Origin: Gillisella vitis
GTDB lineage: Bacteria; Pseudomonadota; Alphaproteobacteria; Rhizobiales; Rhizobiaceae
DNA length: 64,000 bases
Assembly: GCA_009744235.1 (NCBI GenBank)
Contig: WPHV01000005.1
Span: 283,054-347,053 of the forward strand
Direction of reading: 5' to 3'
Both the position numbers and the translations under genes were made by a program. This document shows positions 54,062 through 62,482 of the stretch, piece by piece. Under the pieces are notes generated by a model. The model made no database searches. It had not been told where the DNA came from and was given only the letters and a program-made list of their open reading frames with translations. The stretch's first letter is position 1; each line of letters begins with the position of its first letter.

Positions 54062-55841
54062 CGACTGGACCTCCGGATGTCTGTCCATACACATCAAAAA
54101 TCGGCTGCGTTTGTGAACGGTTGCCGCCCTGGCTGGAACTGCCACCGCCCTGCTGCATGCTCTGCTGATTGCTGTTCTGGCTCTGGGAATTGGTCTGGTT
54201 GTCATTATTGGGCTTTTCAGTGCTGGCTATGCTGATCTGGACGTTGTCAACGGAGAAGCCATGGCTTTTCAGCGCCGCCACAAGACCGTTCTGGTCTTCG
54301 TTCAACTTTCGATAAGCCGCGCTGTTTTCAACAACCAGGCTGACCGTTAATTCGCCATTCGTCAGCTTCAATGTCGCCGTGACACTTCCAAGATTTTCCG
54401 GCGTCATCTTCAGTTTGAGCGTGTTCATCGTTCGATCGGTGCTGATCTGTTCGCTGGCACTGAGCTTATCGGAAGCATGACTATGCATCGCCTGCGCCCA
54501 GGAACTGTCACCAGCCATGGATGCGGCAATATTGGCGCCATTGCTGGTGTTGACCGGGGCAATAATGCGTCGGCTGTCAAGCACGCTGACATTCTGCAAC
54601 GGATCAATACCTGTCGTTGCTGGCTGGCTTGCGGTATCATCGGCAGGCGACGCCGCCGAGGTATCGCTGCTGGTGACCATATGCAGGGCATCCGCAGCAC
54701 TGCTATCCTTGACCGTTTCCTTGGTCGCCGGTGAAACGGCATCCTGCTGCCCCGATTGGACGGACTTGGCCTGCTTGGCAAAATCAATCGCTGTGGCACC
54801 CTGGCCGATCTTACCCGTCTTGTCATCCTGCGACGCAACCTGGCCGGCGACGGCGGTCAATGCCGTATCGCCGTCACTGGTGGCCGACCCGGCTGCTGTC
54901 TGGCTGCCTGCTTGACGTGCAGCGTGCTGCAATTGTCCAGCGCTCAAATCGCCCAATAATGTCAAGGCATCCTGGGCACCCGTCGCTGCCTTTGGCTCTG
55001 CAGCAGTGTCTTTGGTATCGTCGGTGGCAGGCTTTGCCGTCTTGGAGCTGTCCTTGGTCTGGGTTTTCGTAACCCCCGGCATGTCTGACTGAGCCGCCGC
55101 CGTAGCGGCTTCCTCATCGGTCGTTGTCGATTTGAGGGCTGCCAGGGCCGCGAGCAGAGGCGTACCATTTTCCTGACGGCCTTTGACGGCGATTTTGCCG
55201 GTATCATCTCCAGCGCCTTCAGTCTCGGCAGCGAGCGCTTCCTCCGCATTTGCGCCAGCAGTAGCAGCCTCAGTCGTGGCGTCATCCCGCTGGGTCAGAG
55301 CAGCAACAAGCTTTGCGAGCATGCGGCTCTCATCCGTCTTCTCCCCGGAGGAAGATGCGGTCTCTGTTTGCCCTTGTGTCTGGGCCTGCGTTTCGGTCTG
55401 GGCTTGGGTTTGGGTCTTGGTCTGGCTCGCCAAAGCCTTGGCAATCAGTGCGGCAGCCTTGGAATCGCCAGCAGCTATCGGCGCATTGCCGACCGTTTGC
55501 GACGATGCTTTGCCGTCATCGCTGGCGCCAGTGGCTTCATCATCAGCGACACTCCCCTGCTCCGCCTCGGCCGAATGCTCCTGATGTGCTGTAGCAGATG
55601 TCGCTGTGGACGTCGTTGATTTGGTCGATGACGATAAAGCAGCAGTCGAACGGGTCTGTGTCTGGTCTTGATCCACAGGAGCATCGTCGTCGTCTGCTTT
55701 CTGCTCCTGCGCTTGGCTACGGTCAGCCGTATCGGCCAGAGCGTCTAGAAAACCCTTGCCCGCGCCCTTGCCTTGATCAACACGGCTGCTGCTGTAGGCT
55801 GGTGAAGCGGCAGAACCTGCTGTAATAGTGGCATCGATCAT
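53988..55841 (-). CDS. fliK: Hook-length control protein FliK
   Basis: Exported ruler protein of 617 residues that sets hook length and triggers the switch to filament export. The first ~450 residues are low-complexity, rich in Ala, Thr, Asp, Gln and Ser, with a Gln-Thr repeat ('TKTQTQAQTETQAQTQGQTE') near residue 140. The conserved C-terminal domain (~465-560) reads 'LKLKMTPENLGSVTATLKLT', then 'NGELTVSLVVENSAAYRKLN' and 'LKSHGFSVDNVQISI'. The last part is Gln/Asn/Gly-rich. This gene was called motD in older rhizobial work. Its ATG overlaps the motC stop (55838-55841). Confidence 0.92.
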   Translation of the reverse strand: MIDATITAGSAASPAYSSSRVDQGKGAGKGFLDALADTADRSQAQEQKADDDDAPVDQDQTQTRSTAALSSSTKSTTSTATSATAHQEHSAEAEQGSVADDEATGASDDGKASSQTVGNAPIAAGDSKAAALIAKALASQTKTQTQAQTETQAQTQGQTETASSSGEKTDESRMLAKLVAALTQRDDATTEAATAGANAEEALAAETEGAGDDTGKIAVKGRQENGTPLLAALAALKSTTTDEEAATAAAQSDMPGVTKTQTKDSSKTAKPATDDTKDTAAEPKAATGAQDALTLLGDLSAGQLQHAARQAGSQTAAGSATSDGDTALTAVAGQVASQDDKTGKIGQGATAIDFAKQAKSVQSGQQDAVSPATKETVKDSSAADALHMVTSSDTSAASPADDTASQPATTGIDPLQNVSVLDSRRIIAPVNTSNGANIAASMAGDSSWAQAMHSHASDKLSASEQISTDRTMNTLKLKMTPENLGSVTATLKLTNGELTVSLVVENSAAYRKLNEDQNGLVAALKSHGFSVDNVQISIASTEKPNNDNQTNSQSQNSNQQSMQQGGGSSSQGGNRSQTQPIFDVYGQTSGGPVDDAARSATVGTGGNASGGSGQLYL

Positions 55842-57286
55842 TTCGTTACGCCCTCCCCCTTCAACATTTTATCTATTTCTTCAAGCTTAGATCGGCCGCC
55901 GCTCATGAATGTCTGGAATTCCGGATCAGGCTTTTGCTTTGCATCTGCCGAGGCCGGATTGACCGGCGCCGTGCCAACGCCCGCAACGGGTGGCGCGTTG
56001 GCCTTGGTATTGGCCGGCATGCCAGGGTCCTGCTGATTGGAAACATCGGCCGCAACCCCTGGGGCAGACTCGTCCCCCAATGGAGGCGGTGTGTTTGATG
56101 GGTTTTGCGGCGCGGTTGGCAAGGTGATGATCTCCTGCGCAACAGCTCTGGCTGCTTCCAGCAAGGCGTTATCGGAGGCCGACAGCTGATCTTTTGGCAA
56201 TTGTGAGATCGTGCTCAGCGCGTTTTTGACGTCGGTGGTCGAAATCAACGCCGCGCCGCCATAAAGCAGCGCCTGCGGATCATTTTTATCTGGGAGGCCC
56301 GCCAGGCTTTGCGCCTGGCTGGAAGCAAGACTGGCCAAAGTCTGATTGCCGTTGATCGTCGCGCGGCGCGCAATGCGCAGATAGACTTCCCGCTGACGAT
56401 CCGGATCCATGGTCGCCAATGTCGCCAGAATATCGTTCTTATCCAGCTCCGAGAAATGATCGACAACCAATTGCACCAGGAGATCGGCAAATTGGCTGGC
56501 ATAGGGCGAATAGAGAAAGCGCCGGGCATAGCGATTGGCATAGGCCATGGCGCGACCATTCTGGCCGGTATCCATGGCAATCTGGAAGGACCGCCGCAGG
56601 GCCGCTTCCTCGACAATGGTGCCGGGCGCAACAAGGCGGGCGATATCGAAGAATTTAAGGGCCCCAGCCGGATCTTTCACCAGGGTGACATTCCCAGCCA
56701 CCAACGCGATATAAGGCCCGACCCGACCGTTCTGATAGAGGGGCACCATCTCGCCAAGCGAGCTTGCCACCAGCACGCCTTTGCCACTCAAGTATTTTCT
56801 CAACATATCGCTGACGCGGTTGTCGAAATGACCATCAACGTCGCGGGCAACGAGATAATCCAGCGTTGCCGGATTACCCCCGCTCATCGTGTAGATCAGC
56901 GCCGCATCGACATTGCGCGGGTCTTCGAAATCCGAAGACACCGCAGTCCGCAGCCGCTTGTCGATCCGGGTCAGAAGAAAACGCTGCATGTCCGCAGCCG
57001 AATGGTCACCGCGAACGACTGAGTCCTGTACAAATTGCAGAGAGCGCAACATCAGATAAGGCGGCAGGTTATCACTGTCGCCGCCACCTGCGGGAACGCT
57101 GGTGGCAGGCCCGGTTGCACCGGCCGCAGGAGCCTGGCCCGGCGCGTTGCTTGCTGGAGCTGGGCCTGCCGCATATGCCTGACCCGCGCAGGCAACAGGG
57201 CTGCCGACAGCCAGGGTCAGCAGCACGCCATAGAAGGCGAAGCTGGAAAATCCAGATCTGGCACCCAGGGATCTGCGCGCGGTCAT
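55838..57286 (-). CDS. motC: Periplasmic motor protein MotC
   Basis: Rhizobium-specific periplasmic protein of 482 residues that interacts with MotB and controls motor rotation. Residues ~1-40 form a signal peptide ('FAFYGVLLTLAVGSPVACAG'). A helical tetratricopeptide-like body follows ('DNLPPYLMLRSLQFVQDSVV', 'PDRQREVYLRIARRATINGN'). The end is proline-rich and disordered. The ATG at 57286 is chosen (AAGGTG just upstream); it lies 4 bases behind the motB stop. It is part of the operon fliH-like - motB - motC - fliK - transglycosylase. Confidence 0.9.
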   Translation of the reverse strand: MTARRSLGARSGFSSFAFYGVLLTLAVGSPVACAGQAYAAGPAPASNAPGQAPAAGATGPATSVPAGGGDSDNLPPYLMLRSLQFVQDSVVRGDHSAADMQRFLLTRIDKRLRTAVSSDFEDPRNVDAALIYTMSGGNPATLDYLVARDVDGHFDNRVSDMLRKYLSGKGVLVASSLGEMVPLYQNGRVGPYIALVAGNVTLVKDPAGALKFFDIARLVAPGTIVEEAALRRSFQIAMDTGQNGRAMAYANRYARRFLYSPYASQFADLLVQLVVDHFSELDKNDILATLATMDPDRQREVYLRIARRATINGNQTLASLASSQAQSLAGLPDKNDPQALLYGGAALISTTDVKNALSTISQLPKDQLSASDNALLEAARAVAQEIITLPTAPQNPSNTPPPLGDESAPGVAADVSNQQDPGMPANTKANAPPVAGVGTAPVNPASADAKQKPDPEFQTFMSGGRSKLEEIDKMLKGEGVTK

Positions 57287-57290
57287 CACC

Positions 57291-58616
57291 TTACTTCTTG
57301 TCTCCCTGAACAAGGATCTCGATCCGCCGGTTTGCAGCGGCCAACGGGTCCTCCGGCTTCAACAGCCGGCGATCGGCAAAGCCGGACACCTGGGTAATAC
57401 GGTTTTGTGCGAGCCCGCCGCGCACCAGCATGTAGTAGGCCGAATGGGCGCGTGACATCGAGAGGCCCCAATTGTCGTTATCAGGGCCTTTATATTGGCG
57501 TGCGTCGGTGTGGCCCCTGATAACCACGGCACCCTGGCGCTCCGCCAGCAACTTGCCGATCTTTTCCATCGCCAGCACCATTTCCTTGCGAGGCACGGCG
57601 GAGCCGACATCGAACATCGGGGCCTGGGACTGGTCGGTCAATGTTATCAGCAATCCGCCTTCAGCCGGCTGCACAATCAACCCTTCGGCCAATTTACCAG
57701 CCACGCCACCGATTTCGGAGGCGATTTGCTGCTTAAGCTGGTCCGCCTGCTGTGTCTGATCGCTATCGGCCGATGCATTCTGCTCTTCACGAGCAACCTG
57801 CTTGGGATCAGGCCGCGCCTTGGGAACGGCAATGGCTACCTGCTGACCGTCGATTTCGACCTGCGGCTTTGCCTCAGGCTGAGACTTCGATGGGGGATTG
57901 CCCTGCGCTCCATCCGGTGCGGCGGCAGCAGCAGTCTGCTGATCGACCGGCTTTTGCTCGAACGGATCGGGCTTTGCCACCGTCTCGGCCACGGTTTGCT
58001 GTTCGTCAGGCTTGGCTTTACCGGGCTTGCCCTGCGCCGTCTGCATCTGTTGGCTCCAGAAATCCGGATCGAACGGGTCGCGGTAAGCCTCGCCGCCCGA
58101 CGCGCCGGTGGACGGGCCGGATTCACTTGCTCCGCCTTCACCCTTGGCGCTGACATTGGCTTGCTGACCAACTTCCTGGGCAATTTCGGCCAGGACGGAA
58201 TAGGGATTTTCGAACAGATCCGCTTCCGAATAGACGGGCTTATCGCCCGAGGTCGAGGTCATGTCCTCGCCGGTTGCCGCCGCCTTGCCGAGCGTCTCCT
58301 CTTCGGCCTTGATTTTCGAGCGTTCCTTGCTTTCTTCGCCCTCAGCCTGATCGACCGGCTTTTTCACGCCCTTCTCGGTTGGCTTTTCATCAGCCAGCTT
58401 GATCGGATTGAAATAGCTGGCAACCGAGGCGGTCGTCTTCTCATTGGCGGCATTGACCAGCCACATGACCAGGAAGAAGGCCATCATCGCTGTCATGAAG
58501 TCGGCATAGGCAATCTTCCAGGCGCCGCCATGGGCGCCATCGTGATCGCCGCCGCCATGCCGTTTGATAACGATGATCTCGTTCTTGCCGTGGTGGTGAT
58601 TTTCAGCGTCGCTCAT
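57291..58616 (-). CDS. motB: Flagellar stator protein MotB
   Basis: Stator subunit of 441 residues. The cytoplasmic His-rich N-terminus ('[20 protein letters not shown]') leads into a single helix, '[20 protein letters not shown]', with the proton-binding Asp in 'YADF'. A long ~200-residue Pro/Gln/Glu-rich periplasmic linker follows, then the OmpA-like peptidoglycan-binding domain near residues 310-440 ('[20 protein letters not shown]', then '[18 protein letters not shown]'). The linker is much longer than in enteric MotB, as in other rhizobia where MotC binds it. The ATG overlaps the end of the FliH-like gene. Confidence 0.95.
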   Translation of the reverse strand: MSDAENHHHGKNEIIVIKRHGGGDHDGAHGGAWKIAYADFMTAMMAFFLVMWLVNAANEKTTASVASYFNPIKLADEKPTEKGVKKPVDQAEGEESKERSKIKAEEETLGKAAATGEDMTSTSGDKPVYSEADLFENPYSVLAEIAQEVGQQANVSAKGEGGASESGPSTGASGGEAYRDPFDPDFWSQQMQTAQGKPGKAKPDEQQTVAETVAKPDPFEQKPVDQQTAAAAAPDGAQGNPPSKSQPEAKPQVEIDGQQVAIAVPKARPDPKQVAREEQNASADSDQTQQADQLKQQIASEIGGVAGKLAEGLIVQPAEGGLLITLTDQSQAPMFDVGSAVPRKEMVLAMEKIGKLLAERQGAVVIRGHTDARQYKGPDNDNWGLSMSRAHSAYYMLVRGGLAQNRITQVSGFADRRLLKPEDPLAAANRRIEILVQGDKK

Positions 58617-59263
58617 GCCAGAACTTTCTTCAGACTGGCCGTCCAGGCGGAAATCCGGGTGACCAATGCCGCGCCACCGACATCGACCGTCAGGTCGAGA
58701 TCATCGGCCTCGACATGTTTAAGCAACAGGTCTTGACCTTCCATGAGGTCGGCAAGTTGCTTGAACAGCGCGGCAGGTCCGGTAACGGTGATTTGACCCG
58801 CGGCTCCCTCCAGGACAGCGGCCTTCAACAGGCCGGAAATATCCTCCAGGGCCTTGTCGACAAGCAGATCCGATAGCAGGGGCGCCAATGTCTCGACCGT
58901 CTGGCTACCAACAATGCGCGACAGGTCCGAGGCGATCTGCTGAAGCCCGTCTGCAATCACACGCGCTAGCTCCGCCTGATGCTTTTCTGTCAGTTCCTGA
59001 AGCGCTTCAGCATGAGCCTTTTCGAGAGTGCTGAGCACTTCGGCGTGACGTTCATCCGCCGCCTTGCCCCCCGCGTCCTGGCCTTCCGCATAAGCTTCCT
59101 GCCGCTCTTTTTCCACATCCACCGGATCGGGCTGAGGAAGCTCAAGCATCGGCATATCCGGAAACATCAGCGCATCATCGTTGAAACTCATGGCCTCCGC
59201 AGCCATCGGCGCTGGCGGCGGTGCAGAGAAATCCTTCAGATAATGAGCGAGCGGCATGGTCAT
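58613..59263 (-). CDS. FliH-like protein encoded upstream of motB
   Basis: Cytosolic protein of 216 residues. After a proline-rich N-terminus comes a Glu/Ala-rich coiled coil with glycine spacing ('[20 protein letters not shown]', then '[20 protein letters not shown]'). A globular C-terminal half follows ('[20 protein letters not shown]'). This is the organisation of FliH/SctL proteins, regulators of the export ATPase, although direct similarity is weak. GGGAGA lies 7 bases before the ATG at 59263. Its stop overlaps motB by four bases, so it is first in the motility operon. A rhizobial ORF at this place is commonly left uncharacterised. Confidence 0.65.
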   Translation of the reverse strand: MTMPLAHYLKDFSAPPPAPMAAEAMSFNDDALMFPDMPMLELPQPDPVDVEKERQEAYAEGQDAGGKAADERHAEVLSTLEKAHAEALQELTEKHQAELARVIADGLQQIASDLSRIVGSQTVETLAPLLSDLLVDKALEDISGLLKAAVLEGAAGQITVTGPAALFKQLADLMEGQDLLLKHVEADDLDLTVDVGGAALVTRISAWTASLKKVLA

Positions 59264-59738
59264 GTCATTTTCTCCCGGACCTTACGGCCCTAATCGTCGA
59301 GACCGCGTCTATGGCGTTATCGACGCACAATACCTTTGGCCGGGTAAGGCCCAAAGCTTAAATCATCAACCTGATACCCGGGATCATTCCCAGGACCCTT
59401 TCAGGACATGCAGGATATCACAGGCGGCCCGGTCTCCCGCATGACGGCAAACGCAAACACCTGTTTCATGATGTCGAAGCTAGGCGGCCAAACTTGCGCG
59501 AGGATTTTCTCAAGGCGGTCAGGCGTGCCGATTGGCACTCACCCTACATAATTTAACGGGATTGGGCAGGTTTAGGACGAAAATGCCCCGGCGGATTTTG
59601 CAGTTATATCGGCTGCATCTCCTGAAAATATGTTGGACCGCGCCAGGGCAGTTGCGCGGTCCAACGATTCCACCAGATGCCGATGACCGGCGGCACGGCA
59701 GAAAGCGAAAATTGTAACTCCGGCCCGTTGTCGAAAAA
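59264..59738. other. Intergenic region between flagellin and motility operon
   Basis: 475 bases without a supported gene. It contains the terminator of the flagellin gene (59622-59665) and, closer to 59264, presumably the promoter of the FliH-like - motB operon. No conserved small ORF with a ribosome-binding site was found. Confidence 0.6.
59622..59665 (-). terminator. Terminator of the flagellin gene at 59739
   Basis: Perfect 12-base arms GTTGGACCGCGC and GCGCGGTCCAAC (59632-59643, 59654-59665) with a ten-base loop, followed on the minus strand by ATATTTTC. It lies 73 bases behind the flagellin stop. Confidence 0.75.
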
Positions 59739-60701
59739 CTACTTGAAGAGCGTCAGGATGTTTTCGGCATTGGTATTGGCAATCGACAGCGCCTGGATGC
59801 CAAGTTGCTGCTGCGTTTGCAGTGCCTTGATCTTGGTGGATTCCTCGTTCATATCTGCATCCACCAGACGTCCGACGCCCTTGTCGATCGTATCGCTGAG
59901 GTTTTTAACGAACGTATCCTGGGATTCGATACGGCTGCTGATCGCACCCAAGGTCGAAGCAGAATCGGTCAGATCCTGAAGCATTTTGTCGACGGCCGAA
60001 ATCATGCCATCGAGATCGTCGTTGGACATGTCGGTGGTCAGGGTGATTTCGGTGCCGGTGGCAGGCGTCACCGAATCCGCGTCCAGCAGGTAATAGGTGC
60101 CTGTCGTGGTGGTCGTACCGTAGGCCCAGGTCGCAGTCGTGGTCCGTGTCAGGATGCCGTTTTCAGCATTCTGAGTATCGATCAGGGTCGACTCGGACGT
60201 GTTAAACTTCAATGTGGTAACCGACACCGTACCGTCGCTGGCGCGGTTGAAGGAGGCGACCATTTCCTTGGTGGTGGGAGGATTGGTCGATTCGTTATAC
60301 AACCAGTTTTCGCCGGAGAATGAAGCGGATTCGGCAATGGAGGCGAGCTGGTTCTTCAGCTCGTTGATTTCCTGGTTGATCTTGTCTTTGTCCACGCCCG
60401 GTTCGCGCGCCGCAACCAGTTTGGACTTGATGGAGCTGAGCACGTCAATACTGGAATCCAGACCAGTATAAGCGGTATCTGCTTTTGAAGCAGCAAGCCC
60501 CAAGGCGTCCTGAACTGTGGAAAGCGCTTTGTTATCCGAGCGCATCGTGGTCGCAATCGACCAATAGGCGGCATTGTCTTTGGCGCTGTCGACTTTATAG
60601 CCGGACGAGATTCTATTCTGCGTCGTCTCCATGTTCTGGTCGATGCCACGGAGGGTCTGCAAAGCCGCCATAGCGGAGGTATTGGTCATAATGCTGGTCA
60701 T
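59739..60701 (-). CDS. fla: Flagellin (divergent paralogue, 320 residues)
   Basis: Filament subunit exported by the flagellar type III system. The conserved N-terminal D0/D1 ('TNTSAMAALQTLRGIDQNME', then 'NRISSGYKVDSAKDNAAYWS') and C-terminal D1/D0 ('ESTKIKALQTQQQLGIQALS', 'NTNAENILTLFK') enclose a short central domain. Rhizobial flagellins of this length lack large D2/D3 domains. It differs clearly from the two paralogues upstream, especially in residues ~140-240 ('NESTNPPTTKEMVASF', 'TTTATWAYGTTTTTGTYYLL'). The ATG at 60701 has GGGG six bases before it. It is last of the flagellin array, next to the motility operon, where flaC lies in S. meliloti; I do not assign the letter. Confidence 0.95.
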   Translation of the reverse strand: MTSIMTNTSAMAALQTLRGIDQNMETTQNRISSGYKVDSAKDNAAYWSIATTMRSDNKALSTVQDALGLAASKADTAYTGLDSSIDVLSSIKSKLVAAREPGVDKDKINQEINELKNQLASIAESASFSGENWLYNESTNPPTTKEMVASFNRASDGTVSVTTLKFNTSESTLIDTQNAENGILTRTTTATWAYGTTTTTGTYYLLDADSVTPATGTEITLTTDMSNDDLDGMISAVDKMLQDLTDSASTLGAISSRIESQDTFVKNLSDTIDKGVGRLVDADMNEESTKIKALQTQQQLGIQALSIANTNAENILTLFK

Positions 60702-60757
60702 AGAGTGCCCCATGAAGGTGAAGGGACATGCCGGATTTATGGAAGACACCGGCAACG
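60702..60757 (-). promoter_or_regulatory. Flagellin leader with ribosome-binding-site-pairing element (gene at 59739)
   Basis: Read as mRNA: a GCCGG...CCGGC stem (60749-60753 with 60730-60734), then TGTCCC (60723-60728), an 11-base loop, then GGGGCA (60706-60711), then CTCT and the ATG. TGTCCC can pair with GGGGCA (one G-T), covering the ribosome-binding site. Equivalent structures precede the two other complete flagellin genes. Confidence 0.6.
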
Positions 60758-60813
60758 CTGGTCTGCATCATGCACGTCGGCTACGCTCTTGCCCTGGTAG
60801 CCAACCCAACGTT

Positions 60814-60857
60814 GTTAACAGATTATTAACCCTGAATTAGTTAACAAATGGTTAACT
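60814..60857. promoter_or_regulatory. Phased TTAAC/GTTAA motifs upstream of a flagellin gene
   Basis: GTTAAC at 60814-60819, TTAAC at 60826-60830, and the inverted pair AGTTAAC-AAATG-GTTAACT at 60839-60857. The words recur every 11-14 bases on one face of the helix, about 115-155 bases before the start codon. A cluster of binding sites for a flagellar activator is inferred. Confidence 0.45.
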
Positions 60858-60924
60858 CTGTTATCAAAGTTTTAATAGGTCTAAACGAATTCCTAATTTT
60901 TTCAAGACCAAAGAAAAGCGCGCA

Positions 60925-60954
60925 TGAAAAAAGCCGCAGCGGGTGCTGCGGCTT
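60925..60954 (-). terminator. Terminator of the flagellin gene at 61106
   Basis: On the minus strand AAGCCGCAGC-ACCC-GCTGCGGCTT (60931-60954) is followed by a T-run and CATG. It lies ~150 bases behind the flagellin stop at 61106. Confidence 0.8.
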
Positions 60955-61022
60955 TGATAAGCATCGTGGGTCCAACACATCGGGCAAGAACCATTCCTGG
61001 CCTCCCAACGGTAGATGGCTCT

Positions 61023-61070
61023 GGCTTGGTGCAACCTCCAAGCCATTGTTGCGGCTTGGAGGTTTTTTTT
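61023..61070 (+). terminator. Plus-strand intrinsic terminator with competing upstream arm
   Basis: On the plus strand AACCTCCAAGCC (61033-61044) and GGCTTGGAGGTT (61053-61064) form a perfect 12-base stem followed by eight T. A further GGCTTGG at 61023-61029 can pair with the same CCAAGCC, giving an antiterminator-like alternative. All annotated genes around it are on the minus strand, so it may end an unannotated antisense or small RNA. Confidence 0.6.
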
Positions 61071-61105
61071 GACAAAGAAGGCGTAAGGGCCTTCGAACCC
61101 TCGTG

Positions 61106-62071
61106 TTATTTGAACAGCGACAGAATGCTTTCGGAATTGGAATTTGCAATCGACAGGGACTGGATGCCCAGCTGCTGCTGCGTCTGCAACGCCTTCAGCT
61201 TGGTCGACTCCTCGTTCATGTCGGCATCCACCAGACGGCCCACACCGGTGTCGATCGTATCGCTCAGGTTCTTGATGAAGCTATCCTGCAACTTCAGGCG
61301 CGAGGTCGTCGCACCAATGGTCGAGGCCGCATCCGTCATGTTGGATAGCATCTTGTCGACTGCTGCAACCATTCCGTCGATGTCATCATCGCTGGTCGAC
61401 GAGGACAACGTCACCTCAGTGCCAGCTGAAGCACCAACAGACCCTTCAGACTTGATCAGAAAAAAAGTGGCTGTGGACGTGGTCGTACCATAGGCATAGG
61501 TGGCGACGGTCGCCTTGGTCAGCAAACCACCCTCACCAGACGTGTCATTGATCAGGACCGAGTCGGACGTATTGAAGGAGATCGTCTTGATCGACACATT
61601 GCCATCAGCGCCACGAATGAAGGAGCCGACCATTTCCTGGGTCGTGCCAGTGGTTTCGCTGTTGTCATACAGCCAGTTCTCGCCATTGAACGACGCAGAC
61701 TTGGCAACAGAGCTCAGCTGGTTCTTCAGCTCGACCAGCTCCTTGTTGATCTTGTCCTTGTCTACGCCCGGTTCGCGAGCGGCAACCAGCTTGGCCTTGA
61801 TATCGGTAACGACGTTGATCGCTGATTCCATGCCGGTATAGGCGGTATCCGTCTTGGCAGCACCAAGGCCGATGGCATCCTCAACGGCACCAAGCGCCTT
61901 GTTATCCGAGCGCATTGTCGTGGCTATCGACCAATAGGCCGCATTATCGGATGCGTTCTCAACCTTATAGCCGGACGAGACCCTGCTCTGCGTCGAGTTC
62001 ATGTCGTCAGAAATCGACCGTAGGGTCGAAAGTGCTGAAATTGCAGCCGTATTTGTCATCAAGCTCGTCAT
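61106..62071 (-). CDS. fla: Flagellin (321 residues)
   Basis: Filament subunit with the standard conserved ends: 'TNTAAISALSTLRSISDDMN' with 'SRVSSGYKVENASDNAAYWS' at the N-terminus, and 'EESTKLKALQTQQQLGIQSL' with 'SESILSLFK' at the C-terminus. By eye it differs from the next paralogue (62483-63448) at about 26 of 321 positions, mostly conservative and concentrated in the first 35 residues and the central part. The ATG at 62071 follows AAGGGG at 7 bases. The leader contains the pairing element described separately. The terminator at 60925-60954 serves this gene. Confidence 0.96.
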   Translation of the reverse strand: MTSLMTNTAAISALSTLRSISDDMNSTQSRVSSGYKVENASDNAAYWSIATTMRSDNKALGAVEDAIGLGAAKTDTAYTGMESAINVVTDIKAKLVAAREPGVDKDKINKELVELKNQLSSVAKSASFNGENWLYDNSETTGTTQEMVGSFIRGADGNVSIKTISFNTSDSVLINDTSGEGGLLTKATVATYAYGTTTSTATFFLIKSEGSVGASAGTEVTLSSSTSDDDIDGMVAAVDKMLSNMTDAASTIGATTSRLKLQDSFIKNLSDTIDTGVGRLVDADMNEESTKLKALQTQQQLGIQSLSIANSNSESILSLFK

Positions 62072-62130
62072 AAAAGTGCCCCTTGAGGTGATTGCTTTGG
62101 AAAGGGACAGACCGGATTAAGACCGGCAAC
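62072..62130 (-). promoter_or_regulatory. Flagellin leader with ribosome-binding-site-pairing element (gene at 61106)
   Basis: Read as mRNA: CCGG...CCGG (62123-62126 and 62112-62115), then TGTCCCTT (62102-62109), a 17-base loop, then AAGGGGCA (62077-62084) and CTTTT-ATG. TGTCCCTT and AAGGGGCA form eight consecutive pairs (one G-T) that enclose the ribosome-binding site. Further upstream, GGTTAAC (62210-62216) and TTAACC (62240-62245) lie in an AT-rich probable promoter; the rest of the 411-base gap up to 62482 shows no gene. Confidence 0.65.
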
Positions 62131-62422
62131 ATTGGTCGGCTTCATGCCCGCCAGATCTCTATCTGCTTGTCCGGCCCAGTGCTTTCGTGAGCACAGAAAA
62201 CACCATCATGGTTAACGAAACCTAAATTTAAAAAAAATATTAACCATAAAACGAGGGCGTACGGAGATGCTCCAGCCATCTTTCAGGATCAGGGCATTAA
62301 TTTTCTCTCTACTTATCAATTACTTGAATTACCGCGCCACCTGCCATCCCAAAGAACGAAATTTTGTAATTCCAGGAACCGGCATGTTCGATAGACCAAC
62401 CTCCCAGGGTGCTTTCGGTCCT

Positions 62423-62453
62423 AAAAAAATAGCCGAGCTTTCCGCCCGGCTAT
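62423..62453 (-). terminator. Terminator of the flagellin gene at 62483
   Basis: On the minus strand ATAGCCGGGC (62444-62453) pairs with GCTCGGCTAT (62429-62438, one G-T), followed by seven T. The same hairpin, fully paired, follows the next flagellin gene at 63772-63807. Confidence 0.85.
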
Positions 62454-62482
62454 GCATTTGGTTGTTCTCGACGTCCCTAGGC

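Noticed and set aside
55366-55445. Periodic sequence that looks like a short CRISPR or minisatellite
   Set aside because: It is the Gln-Thr low-complexity coding region of fliK, in frame, without uniform repeats and spacers.
60848-61072. Plus-strand 74-codon ORF ending in the T-run at 61070
   Set aside because: It lacks a start signal and runs through two terminator hairpins; the T-run is better explained by RNA termination.
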